From assembly GCA_011524785.1 (NCBI GenBank), contig WTJQ01000390.1, positions 1 through 5,411 on the forward strand: 5,411 nt of DNA. Reading direction: 5' to 3'. Shown in pieces: positions 1-5,411 of the stretch. Numbering within the stretch: the stretch's first letter is position 1; every line of letters begins with the position of its first letter. The stretch is from Planctomycetota bacterium (lineage in GTDB: Bacteria > Planctomycetota > UBA1135 > GCA-002686595). The notes below the pieces were generated by a model, which was given only the letters and a program-made list of their open reading frames with translations, searched no databases and was not told where the DNA came from. The translations under genes and the position numbers were made by a program.

Positions 1-665
1 CGCACGGCCTCCTCGGCCGTGGCCAGGGTGCGGTTGACGAAGTCGATCCGGTCGGCGCCCTCGGCCGCGAGGTGACGGCCGAGCAGCTGGCCCGTCTCGC
101 CCGCGCCCACCACGACGATCCGTCGTCCAGCCAGGTCCCCGAAGGCGCGCTGGGCGGTGTCGACCGCGACGCGCGCCACGCTGAGCGTGCCCTCGCCGAG
201 GCTCGTCTCGGTGCGCACCTTCTTCCCCGCGGTCAGGGCCTGCTGGAGCAGCGGCCCGAGCAGCGTGCCGGAGGTGCCCGCCTCCTTGGCGAACTCACTC
301 GCACGGCGGACCTGGCCGAGGATCTCGGTCTCCCCGAGCACGAGGCTGTCGAGCCCCGACACGAGCCGGTAGAGGTGGATCAGGGCCGGGACCCCGCGGT
401 AGCTGTAGAGGTGCTCGGGCGCGAGGTTCCGGAAGAGGCGTCGCGCCAGGGCCTCGGTCGGGTCCTGCTCCGGCGTGGCGCGCGCGAGGACCTCGGTCCG
501 GTTGCAGGTGCTCACGACCGCGACCTCCTGCACGCCCGGGAGGTCGCGCAGCTCGGTGAGGACCCGCTCGAGGTCCTCCGGCTGCACGGCGTACCGCTCG
601 CGCACCTCGACCGGTGCGCTGCGGTGGTTCAGGCCCAGCAGGACCAGGTGGTCGATGGCCTCCAT
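1..665 (-). CDS. hemA: Glutamyl-tRNA reductase, N-terminal half (runs off window edge)
   Basis: HemA performs the NADPH-dependent reduction of glutamyl-tRNA(Glu) to glutamate-1-semialdehyde, the first committed and usually rate-controlling step of the C5 tetrapyrrole pathway, in the cytoplasm. Translating the minus strand from the ATG at 665-663 gives 221 residues with no stop before the window ends. Visible motifs are LGLNHRSAPVEVRE (about 10-23), the catalytic STCNRTE with nucleophilic Cys54, His97 in HLYRL, SGLDSLVLGE (103-112) with ILGQV just after, and the start of the NADPH Rossmann domain with GAGETG at 187-192. Family members are usually a little over 400 residues, so about half is missing; the rest of the NADPH domain and the dimerisation domain lie outside. 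The start fits the family N-terminus and overlaps the previous stop by one base (TGATG). No good Shine-Dalgarno is seen, so translation is probably coupled. The usual Gln of GE-x-Q-ILGQ is Glu114 here. The identification is near certain. Confidence 0.96.
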   Translation of the reverse strand, partial: MEAIDHLVLLGLNHRSAPVEVRERYAVQPEDLERVLTELRDLPGVQEVAVVSTCNRTEVLARATPEQDPTEALARRLFRNLAPEHLYSYRGVPALIHLYRLVSGLDSLVLGETEILGQVRRASEFAKEAGTSGTLLGPLLQQALTAGKKVRTETSLGEGTLSVARVAVDTAQRAFGDLAGRRIVVVGAGETGQLLGRHLAAEGADRIDFVNRTLATAEEAV

Positions 666-1492
666 CAGAACGCGTGGAACGAGAGCGCGGGGAAGGCCAT
701 CACGCCGATGGCCACGAGGAGGGTGAGCAGGCCGCCGAGCGCTGCGTACGAGGCGCGCCGGGCGTTGAGTCCGGGGATGCGTCCGGAGAAGGCGATCACC
801 CCGAAGTGGATCCACAGCGCCATGACGAGGATCACCTCGGGGTCGCCGTAGGAGAAGGCGCTCTCGGGGGTCGCATGGCCCAGCCCGATGCCGACGTTGA
901 GCCCCACGGTCAGGCACAGGAACCCGGCCAGGGCCGCGCGGCGCGTGGTGCGCGAGAGCAGCTCCAGGGACGGCAGGTTGCGGAACAGGCGCCCGAAGGC
1001 GCGCCGCTGCATCTGGCGGTACTGCACGAGGTGCAGCCAGCCGTAGACGCCGGAGAGCACGAGGGCCGCGGACGCGAGGAGCATCACGACGATGTGCAGG
1101 ATCGCGGCGCCGTTCTTCGCCGGAGCGGCCTCGCTGGCGGTCACGGGTCCGAAGGCGGCGGCCGCCCACTGCAGGAGCGCGACCGCGGTCAGGACCAGCG
1201 TCCCCACGGTCGGCTGCGGCACGCGCAGGCTGACCAGGCGGAAGAGGATCGCCGTCGTCAGGGCCACGCCCGAGATGGTCAGCGCAGCGCCTTGGATCGG
1301 GAAGGCGCCGTGAGTCTGCGCGTGCAGCCCGAAGAGTCCGACGTGGGCCGCGATGGTCGCCAGCAGGAGCACGCGGCGCGCGGTCTGGGACCAGGCGGGC
1401 GTGCGCTCGCCTGCATAGGAGAGTGCGTACAGCGCGGCCGTGCCTGCGTAGAGCAGGGGCAGCGAGACGGTCAGCACCTGGACGGACCTCAT
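665..1492 (-). CDS. CcsA/HemX-like multi-pass membrane protein (cytochrome c assembly family)
   Basis: A 275-residue integral membrane protein with about eight hydrophobic segments (roughly 5-25, 40-57, 67-88, 97-114, 131-150, 186-205, 219-236, 248-268). The pattern matches the cytochrome c assembly family (CcsA/CcmC/HemX), which handles heme at the membrane. Family-like features are His57 in the second segment, His133 in LHIVVMLLA, the GDPE-x7-W-x-H stretch (216-229), the basic RR before the last helix (245-246), and the terminal SFHAF with His273. The tryptophan-rich WWD signature of true CcsA heme exporters is degenerate: only GDP and one downstream Trp remain. This favours a HemX-type role. 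In Bacillus subtilis HemX is of similar size, is encoded next to hemA and affects HemA level; a similar role here is inference. The ATG at 1492 was chosen because it overlaps the preceding stop (ATGA) and has a strong Shine-Dalgarno. The same frame stays open upstream to 3571 across hemY and hemN, but that extension is not membrane-like and is spurious. Confidence 0.85.
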   Translation of the reverse strand: MRSVQVLTVSLPLLYAGTAALYALSYAGERTPAWSQTARRVLLLATIAAHVGLFGLHAQTHGAFPIQGAALTISGVALTTAILFRLVSLRVPQPTVGTLVLTAVALLQWAAAAFGPVTASEAAPAKNGAAILHIVVMLLASAALVLSGVYGWLHLVQYRQMQRRAFGRLFRNLPSLELLSRTTRRAALAGFLCLTVGLNVGIGLGHATPESAFSYGDPEVILVMALWIHFGVIAFSGRIPGLNARRASYAALGGLLTLLVAIGVMAFPALSFHAF

Positions 1493-2904
1493 GCGGGCAC
1501 CTCCCGCGGCGCGGTGAGCAGGCGGCGCGCCTCGTTGGCGGCGGCGAGGCCCGTCTTGAAGCGGTCCTCGATCGCGACGCCGCCGGTCCAGGTCCCAGCC
1601 GGGACCAGGCCAGGCATCGCGCGGCGAAGCGCGGTGTGCAGGGCGTCCATCCGCTCCACGTGCCCGACCCCGTAGCGCGGGATCACCGCGCGCCAGGTGT
1701 CCACGCGGTGGGCCTCGACGCGTCCAGGCGCGTGGCCGAGGCCGCGCTCGAGGTCGTCGAGGGCCGTGCGCAGCGCCGCGCCCTCCCCAGCCTCCAGCTC
1801 GGGACTCGTGCGGTAGATCGCGCTCACGGTCGCGTGGCCGGCCGGGGCCCGGCCGCTGAAGATGTTCGAGGGGAACAGGGCGCCGAGCAGGCGCGGGGCT
1901 CCGTCCTCGGGGCGCTGATCGGGCGGCACCAGGAACCCGAAGGCCGGGGGGACCCGTGCCTGCGCCAGGCCCAGGTGGACCACGGTGAGGTCGCCGGTCG
2001 GCAGCGAGAGGAGGGGATCGAGGTCCACTCGCTCGGGCGTCGCGAGAGCCAGGAGGCCATGGGCGTCCCGCGGCGAGGTCGTGAGCACGACCACCCGGGC
2101 CTGCAGGTCGGCGCCGTCCTCGAGGGACACGCGCCAGCCGGCAGGTCCGCGCTCGAGCTCGACCACGCCGCGGCCGAGGAGCAGGCTGCCGGTCAGGCCG
2201 CGCGCCATGGCGAGCGGGAGCTCTCCGAGGCCGCCGGGGAAGCTGAGCAGGTCGCCCCGCTGGGTCGGGGGGCCGGGCGCTGCCTCCTGGGGCGTGGCCT
2301 CGCGCTGCTTGCGGGCGCGGAGCATCCCGCGCACCAGACCGCCGGCGTCGTTGGCCAGGTGGAACACGCGCGGGAAGGCGCTGCGCGCCCCCAGCTCGCT
2401 GAGCTCGGCCGCGTACACGCCGCGCACGAAGGCGCCGCCCAGGGTCGTCGCGGCCTCGCGTCCCAGCCGGTCGCGCATGAAGGCCTCGAGGGTGGGCTCC
2501 TGCTCGTGCGAGGCGATCGGCCGCATGCGCCGGAGGGGCTCCGACAGGAGGCGCAGCTTCGCGGGCCACGAGAGGAGGCGCGTCTTGACGAGGTCCCCGG
2601 GGCTCATGGGCACCGGGTGCAGGGTGCCTCCGCGGTACACGAGGCGCAGGCTGGCCTCCTTGCGCGAGACCTGGAAGCGCTCGGCGATCCCCGCCTCGTG
2701 GGCCAGGGTGCGGAAGGTCGTGGCGGAGGCGGGGATCGTGTTGGGCCCGGCCTCGAACAGGTAGGGCCCGACCTTCCCCGAGCGCATGATCCCGCCCGGC
2801 TCGCGCGCGCCCTCGACGCACATCACGTCGACCCCGGCCCGGTGGAGGGCGTGAGCACAGGCGAGCCCGGTCGCCCCCGCTCCGATCACCACCACGTCCG
2901 CCAT
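1489..2904 (-). CDS. hemY: Protoporphyrinogen oxidase, HemY-type FAD enzyme (often annotated hemG)
   Basis: A flavoprotein of 471 residues that removes six electrons from protoporphyrinogen IX to give protoporphyrin IX, normally passing them to O2; family members are usually membrane-associated. The N-terminus is an FAD-binding Rossmann fold: GAGATG at 8-13, the ribose-binding Glu31 at the end of the second strand, GG at 37-38 and FEAGPNT at 50-56. Towards the C-terminus is a W-x3-IP-x-YGVGH stretch typical of this family, and the second FAD contact TGGVAIEDRFKTG starts near 440. Length agrees with the family (about 450-480). It lies 15 nt after hemN and has a clear Shine-Dalgarno; its stop overlaps the next start. 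The related coproporphyrinogen oxidase of Gram-positive bacteria has the same fold, but the neighbouring HemN, which yields protoporphyrinogen IX, argues for the protoporphyrinogen substrate. It is unrelated to the flavodoxin-like HemG of E. coli despite the shared symbol in many annotations. Confidence 0.93.
   Translation of the reverse strand: MADVVVIGAGATGLACAHALHRAGVDVMCVEGAREPGGIMRSGKVGPYLFEAGPNTIPASATTFRTLAHEAGIAERFQVSRKEASLRLVYRGGTLHPVPMSPGDLVKTRLLSWPAKLRLLSEPLRRMRPIASHEQEPTLEAFMRDRLGREAATTLGGAFVRGVYAAELSELGARSAFPRVFHLANDAGGLVRGMLRARKQREATPQEAAPGPPTQRGDLLSFPGGLGELPLAMARGLTGSLLLGRGVVELERGPAGWRVSLEDGADLQARVVVLTTSPRDAHGLLALATPERVDLDPLLSLPTGDLTVVHLGLAQARVPPAFGFLVPPDQRPEDGAPRLLGALFPSNIFSGRAPAGHATVSAIYRTSPELEAGEGAALRTALDDLERGLGHAPGRVEAHRVDTWRAVIPRYGVGHVERMDALHTALRRAMPGLVPAGTWTGGVAIEDRFKTGLAAANEARRLLTAPREVPA
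1498..1505 (-). promoter_or_regulatory. Shine-Dalgarno of the HemX/CcsA-like gene
   Basis: GGGAGGTG on the minus strand, inside the last codons of the oxidase gene, ends 5 nt before the ATG at 1492. It supports this start over any of the upstream starts in the same open frame. Confidence 0.75.
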
Positions 2905-2913
2905 TCCCTCGCG

Positions 2914-2922
2914 CTCCTCCTA
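2914..2922 (-). promoter_or_regulatory. Shine-Dalgarno of the protoporphyrinogen oxidase gene
   Basis: On the minus strand TAGGAGGAG overlaps the hemN stop codon (TAG) and ends 9 nt before the ATG at 2904. It is a strong match to the 16S rRNA 3' end and supports that start. The stop codon of one gene is thus part of the ribosome binding site of the next. Confidence 0.75.
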
Positions 2923-4314
2923 GAGGGTCTTGCTGAAGGTGCCCTCGCCGCTGCGCCCGGCGCTCTGGCGCGCCGCGTAGTAGGTGTCGAACACCACCGC
3001 GACGTTGCGCATGAACATCTGACCCAGCGGGGTCAGCCGCAGGGCGTCGGCCCCATCCTCGACCAGGCCGTCCTCCGCGAGCGGGCGCAGCTGCTGGCGC
3101 TCGGCCGCGAAGTGGGCGTCGAAGTCGATGCCGTGCTGCTGGCCGAGCGCAGCCTTGTCGAGCCGGCCATTGCACATCAGCCCGAGGATGACGTCGCGGC
3201 GAAGCCGGTCCTCGTCGGACATCCGGTGGCCGCGGAAGGTGCCGAGGCCGCCGTCCGCGAGGGCCTGCACGTACTCCGGCTCCTGGTGCAGGTTCTGGAC
3301 GAAGCAGCCGTCGACCTCGCCGATGGCCGAGACCCCGAAGGACAGCATCTCGCTCCCCGCGCGGGTCGTGTAGCCCATGAAGTTGCGGTGCAGGGTTCCG
3401 GCGGCGAGGGCGTCGGCCAGCTCGTCCCCGGGCAGCGCGAAGTGGTCGAGCCCCAGGTAGACGTAGCCCGCGTCCTGGAACGCCTCCACCGCATCGGCGA
3501 ACAGCTCGAGCTTCTCCTCCGAGGAGGGCGCGGCGTCCATGTCGAGGGCGGTCTGGTGCTTCTTCATCCACGGCACGTGGGCGTAGTGGAAGAGCGCCAC
3601 GCGCTCGGGACGCAGGGCCAGGGTCTGCTCGATCGTGGCCGCGTACTGCTTCCGGCTCTGGTGGGGCAGGCCGTACATGAGGTCGAGGTTCACCGACCCC
3701 ATGCCAGAGGCGCGAGCACCCTCGACCAGCTCCTGGGTCAGCTCCAGCGGCTGCACGCGCTTGACCGCCTCCTGGACCTTGGGCTCGAAGTCCTGGACGC
3801 CCATGGACACCCGGTTGAAGCCCAGCTCCCCGAGCGCCTCCAGGTGCTCGGCGGTCGTGACCCGCGGATCCACCTCGATCGCGACCTCGGCGTCCGCGGT
3901 CAGCTCGAACCCCGAGCGGATCATCCCGAACACCTCACGCAGCTGCTCCGGAGAGAGGTGCGTGGGGGTCCCTCCACCCCAGTGCAGCTGGTGCACCGGG
4001 CGCCGGCCGATCCCGGTCGCCAGCACGCGCTCGAACTCGAGGCGCAGGTGGTCGAGGTAGCGCGCGACGCGCTCCTCCTTGCGGGTGATCACGACGTTGC
4101 AGCCGCAGAACAGGCACATCTCCGCGCAGAAGGGGAGGTGCACGTAGAGCGAGAGGGGAGCGTCCGAGGCCTCGGCGCTGGCCCGCAGGTGGTCGGGGTA
4201 GCGAGCGGGGTCGAAGGTCTCCTTCTGCCAGTCGACCGCGGTCGGATAGCTGGTGTAGCGCGGCGCGCTGGTGCGGTAGCGCTCGAGCAGCTCGGTGGAG
4301 ACGGGGACCCGCAT
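2920..4314 (-). CDS. hemN: Oxygen-independent coproporphyrinogen III dehydrogenase (radical SAM)
   Basis: HemN is a cytoplasmic radical-SAM enzyme that oxidatively decarboxylates two propionates of coproporphyrinogen III to vinyl groups, giving protoporphyrinogen IX without O2. The 464-residue product matches the E. coli enzyme in length. In order it shows the N-terminal RYTSYPTA segment (19-26), Tyr57 and His59 in YVHLPFC, the cluster cysteines 63, 67 and 70 (CX3CX2C) with the extra Cys72, GGGTPTHL (113-120), EVDPR (147-151), GFNRVSMGVQDF (164-175), Arg185, NLDLMYGLP (208-216) and, further on, HRNFMGYTT. The fourth Cys, the N-terminal segment and the HRNF motif distinguish it from the heme chaperone HemW, which lacks them. 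The ATG at 4314 is 2 nt after the hemE stop (TGAACATG). Only a weak CGGAG at 4330-4326, inside hemE, could serve as ribosome binding site, so translation is probably coupled to hemE. All key residues that can be checked are present. Confidence 0.97.
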   Translation of the reverse strand: MRVPVSTELLERYRTSAPRYTSYPTAVDWQKETFDPARYPDHLRASAEASDAPLSLYVHLPFCAEMCLFCGCNVVITRKEERVARYLDHLRLEFERVLATGIGRRPVHQLHWGGGTPTHLSPEQLREVFGMIRSGFELTADAEVAIEVDPRVTTAEHLEALGELGFNRVSMGVQDFEPKVQEAVKRVQPLELTQELVEGARASGMGSVNLDLMYGLPHQSRKQYAATIEQTLALRPERVALFHYAHVPWMKKHQTALDMDAAPSSEEKLELFADAVEAFQDAGYVYLGLDHFALPGDELADALAAGTLHRNFMGYTTRAGSEMLSFGVSAIGEVDGCFVQNLHQEPEYVQALADGGLGTFRGHRMSDEDRLRRDVILGLMCNGRLDKAALGQQHGIDFDAHFAAERQQLRPLAEDGLVEDGADALRLTPLGQMFMRNVAVVFDTYYAARQSAGRSGEGTFSKTL

Positions 4315-4316
4315 GT

Positions 4317-5348
4317 TCAGCCGCGCTCCGGCAGGACCGTGTCCCAGAGGGCCGTGGTGGACTCGAGCGGCGTCTTCGGGAGGATGCCGCTGCCGAGGTT
4401 GAAGATGTGGCCCGGGGCGCCCTCGAAGGCGGCCAGGGTGCGCTGGGCCTCGCGCCGGACCGCGTCGGGGGGAGCGAAGAGCGCCACCGGATCCATGTTG
4501 CCCTGGAGGGCGACCTTGCCCTCGGTGCGGCGCACGGCCTCGACGGGGTCGACGCGCCAGTCGATCGACAGGACGTCCGCGCCCGTCTCGACCATCGCCT
4601 CGAGCAGGTGGCTGCAGCCGTTGACGTAGAGGATGACGGGCACGCCCAGGTCCTGCGTGGCGCGGACCATGCGCGTGATCGGGCCCTGCATGCGCGCGCG
4701 CCAGGTGGCCGCGTCGAGGCTGCCGCCCCAGGAGTCGAAGATCTGGATCGCGTCGGCGCCGGCCTCGACCTGCAGGGCGAGGTAGCCGAGCGAGTTGTCG
4801 ACGATGCGCTCGACGAGCCGGTCGAACAGCTCCGGCTGGCCCAGCATCAGGGCCTTGGTCGTCTCGTAGTTGCGGGAGCTGCGGCCCTCGACCATGTAGC
4901 TGGCGAGGGTGAAGGGCGCGCCGCAGAAGCCGAGCATGGCCCGCTCCTCTCCGAGCTCGGCGCGGACGAGCCGGAGCGCCTCGGCCAGGAAGCCGGTCGC
5001 CGTCGTGGCGTCGAAGTCCCGCAGGGCCTCCACGTCCTCGGCCGTCCGGACGGGCGGATCCAGGAGGGGGCCGACGCCCTCCTCGATGCTGACGGCGAGG
5101 CCCATCGCCTCCGCCGGGACGAGGATGTCACAGAAGATCACCGCGGCATCCATGCCGAAGCGGCGGATGGGCTGGAGGGTGGCCTCGGCGGCCAGCTCGG
5201 GCCGGTGGCACATCTCCATGAAGGTGTGGCCCGACCGCAGCTCGCGGTACTCCGGGAGCGAGCGCCCGGCCTGACGCATCATCCAGGCGGGGGTGCGGTC
5301 GACGGGCTGGCGGCGCGCGGCCGCCAGGAAGCGCTCACGGGAGTTCAT
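4317..5348 (-). CDS. hemE: Uroporphyrinogen III decarboxylase
   Basis: HemE removes the four acetate carboxyl groups of uroporphyrinogen III to give coproporphyrinogen III, without cofactor, as a soluble cytoplasmic dimer. The 343-residue length is normal for the family. Both classical signatures are present: PAWMMRQAGR (20-29, with the substrate-binding arginines 25 and 29) and GFCGAPFTLASYMVEG (140-155, with Tyr151). The essential aspartate is Asp74 in FCDILVPAEAMG, and FDSWGG (204-209) and LQGNMDP (281-287) are also family motifs. One oddity is near the C-terminus: the usual NLGHG is NLGSG, so the conserved active-site His is Ser320. The start ATG at 5348 matches the usual N-terminal length (about 19 residues before the first signature). 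The C-rich leader before it holds no Shine-Dalgarno. It is the first gene of the visible operon, with hemN following after 2 nt. Confidence 0.97.
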   Translation of the reverse strand: MNSRERFLAAARRQPVDRTPAWMMRQAGRSLPEYRELRSGHTFMEMCHRPELAAEATLQPIRRFGMDAAVIFCDILVPAEAMGLAVSIEEGVGPLLDPPVRTAEDVEALRDFDATTATGFLAEALRLVRAELGEERAMLGFCGAPFTLASYMVEGRSSRNYETTKALMLGQPELFDRLVERIVDNSLGYLALQVEAGADAIQIFDSWGGSLDAATWRARMQGPITRMVRATQDLGVPVILYVNGCSHLLEAMVETGADVLSIDWRVDPVEAVRRTEGKVALQGNMDPVALFAPPDAVRREAQRTLAAFEGAPGHIFNLGSGILPKTPLESTTALWDTVLPERG

Positions 5349-5364
5349 GGGGGGCTCTGGGAGG

Positions 5365-5392
5365 GGCGACGGCGTGGATCGGCGCCGTCGCC
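5365..5392. repeat. Perfect 10-bp inverted repeat upstream of hemE
   Basis: The arms GGCGACGGCG (5365-5374) and CGCCGTCGCC (5383-5392) are perfect reverse complements around an 8-nt loop. The inner edge lies 16 nt from the hemE start codon. No T-run follows on either strand, so it does not look like a classical intrinsic terminator. It could be a 5' leader hairpin of the hem operon, an operator dyad, or the end of an upstream gene outside the window. The rest of 5349-5411 is C-rich on the coding strand; no -35/-10 promoter could be recognised there. Confidence 0.6.
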
Positions 5393-5411
5393 TGGCGGCA
5401 CGGCGCTGCGT

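Noticed and set aside
72..851. Plus-strand open frames opposite hemA and the end of the membrane gene.
   Set aside because: They are antisense shadows; the minus-strand reading gives an unmistakable glutamyl-tRNA reductase, and the plus-strand products show no motif.
1493..3571. Upstream in-frame extension of the HemX/CcsA-like gene, which would make a 968-residue protein.
   Set aside because: The extension is an Arg/Pro/Gly/Ala-rich out-of-frame reading of the oxidase and hemN genes. The ATG at 1492 has a strong Shine-Dalgarno and the ATGA overlap, and the product from there has normal family length.
2920..4314. HemW (heme chaperone) as an alternative identity of the radical-SAM gene.
   Set aside because: The fourth cysteine (Cys72), the N-terminal RYTSYPTA segment, the HRNFMGYTT motif and the length of 464 residues are those of HemN; HemW is shorter and lacks them.
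1423..4629. A plus-strand open frame of 1068 codons lying opposite the oxidase, hemN and part of hemE.
   Set aside because: Its translation is low-complexity, rich in Arg, Gly, Ala, His and Glu with no recognisable fold, and it lies antisense to genes with intact catalytic motifs. Long antisense frames arise readily in GC-rich coding DNA because stop codons are rare.
5359..5367. The CCCCTCCC stretch in the hemE leader as an anti-Shine-Dalgarno-like regulatory element.
   Set aside because: It resembles the 16S anti-Shine-Dalgarno only by being C-rich, and no purine-rich partner is visible nearby to pair with it.
5365..5392. Intrinsic terminator at the inverted repeat.
   Set aside because: Neither strand has a T-run after the stem, so a terminator call is not supported; it is kept only as an inverted repeat.

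Overview
The window is a GC-rich stretch of bacterial chromosome. All five recognisable genes lie on the minus strand and form one tightly packed tetrapyrrole (heme) biosynthesis operon. Transcription runs from high to low coordinates: hemE (uroporphyrinogen III decarboxylase), hemN (oxygen-independent coproporphyrinogen III dehydrogenase), hemY/hemG-type protoporphyrinogen oxidase, a CcsA/HemX-like multi-pass membrane protein, and hemA (glutamyl-tRNA reductase). HemA runs off the low-coordinate edge of the window after 221 codons.

Layout: positions 5349-5411 are a short non-coding leader or intergenic segment with a perfect 10-bp inverted repeat just upstream of hemE. The hemE stop and hemN start are 2 nt apart. 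hemN and hemY are separated by 15 nt that hold most of a good Shine-Dalgarno sequence. hemY and the membrane gene overlap by 4 nt (ATGA). The membrane gene and hemA overlap by 1 nt (TGATG). No unexplained gap of more than 300 bases exists. No RNA gene, mobile element, CRISPR array or phage signature was seen.

How the genes work together: HemE converts uroporphyrinogen III to coproporphyrinogen III. HemN makes protoporphyrinogen IX by radical-SAM chemistry, and the FAD enzyme HemY oxidises this to protoporphyrin IX. The first three genes are therefore in the order of consecutive late pathway steps. HemA, last in the visible part, makes glutamate-1-semialdehyde precursor in the C5 pathway and is the usual control point for the whole route. 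The HemX/CcsA-like protein directly before it may influence HemA or handle heme at the membrane. The branch is the classical protoporphyrin-dependent route, not the coproporphyrin-dependent route of Gram-positive bacteria.

Organism: high GC content, a C5-pathway HemA, a protoporphyrin-dependent branch and a CcsA-type protein suggest a GC-rich, probably Gram-negative bacterium such as a myxobacterial, gemmatimonadote or planctomycete lineage. The sequence alone does not allow a firmer placement. Overall this is an ordinary core-metabolism region. The points worth a second look are a few residue substitutions, the operon arrangement and the leader hairpin; no new system is evident.
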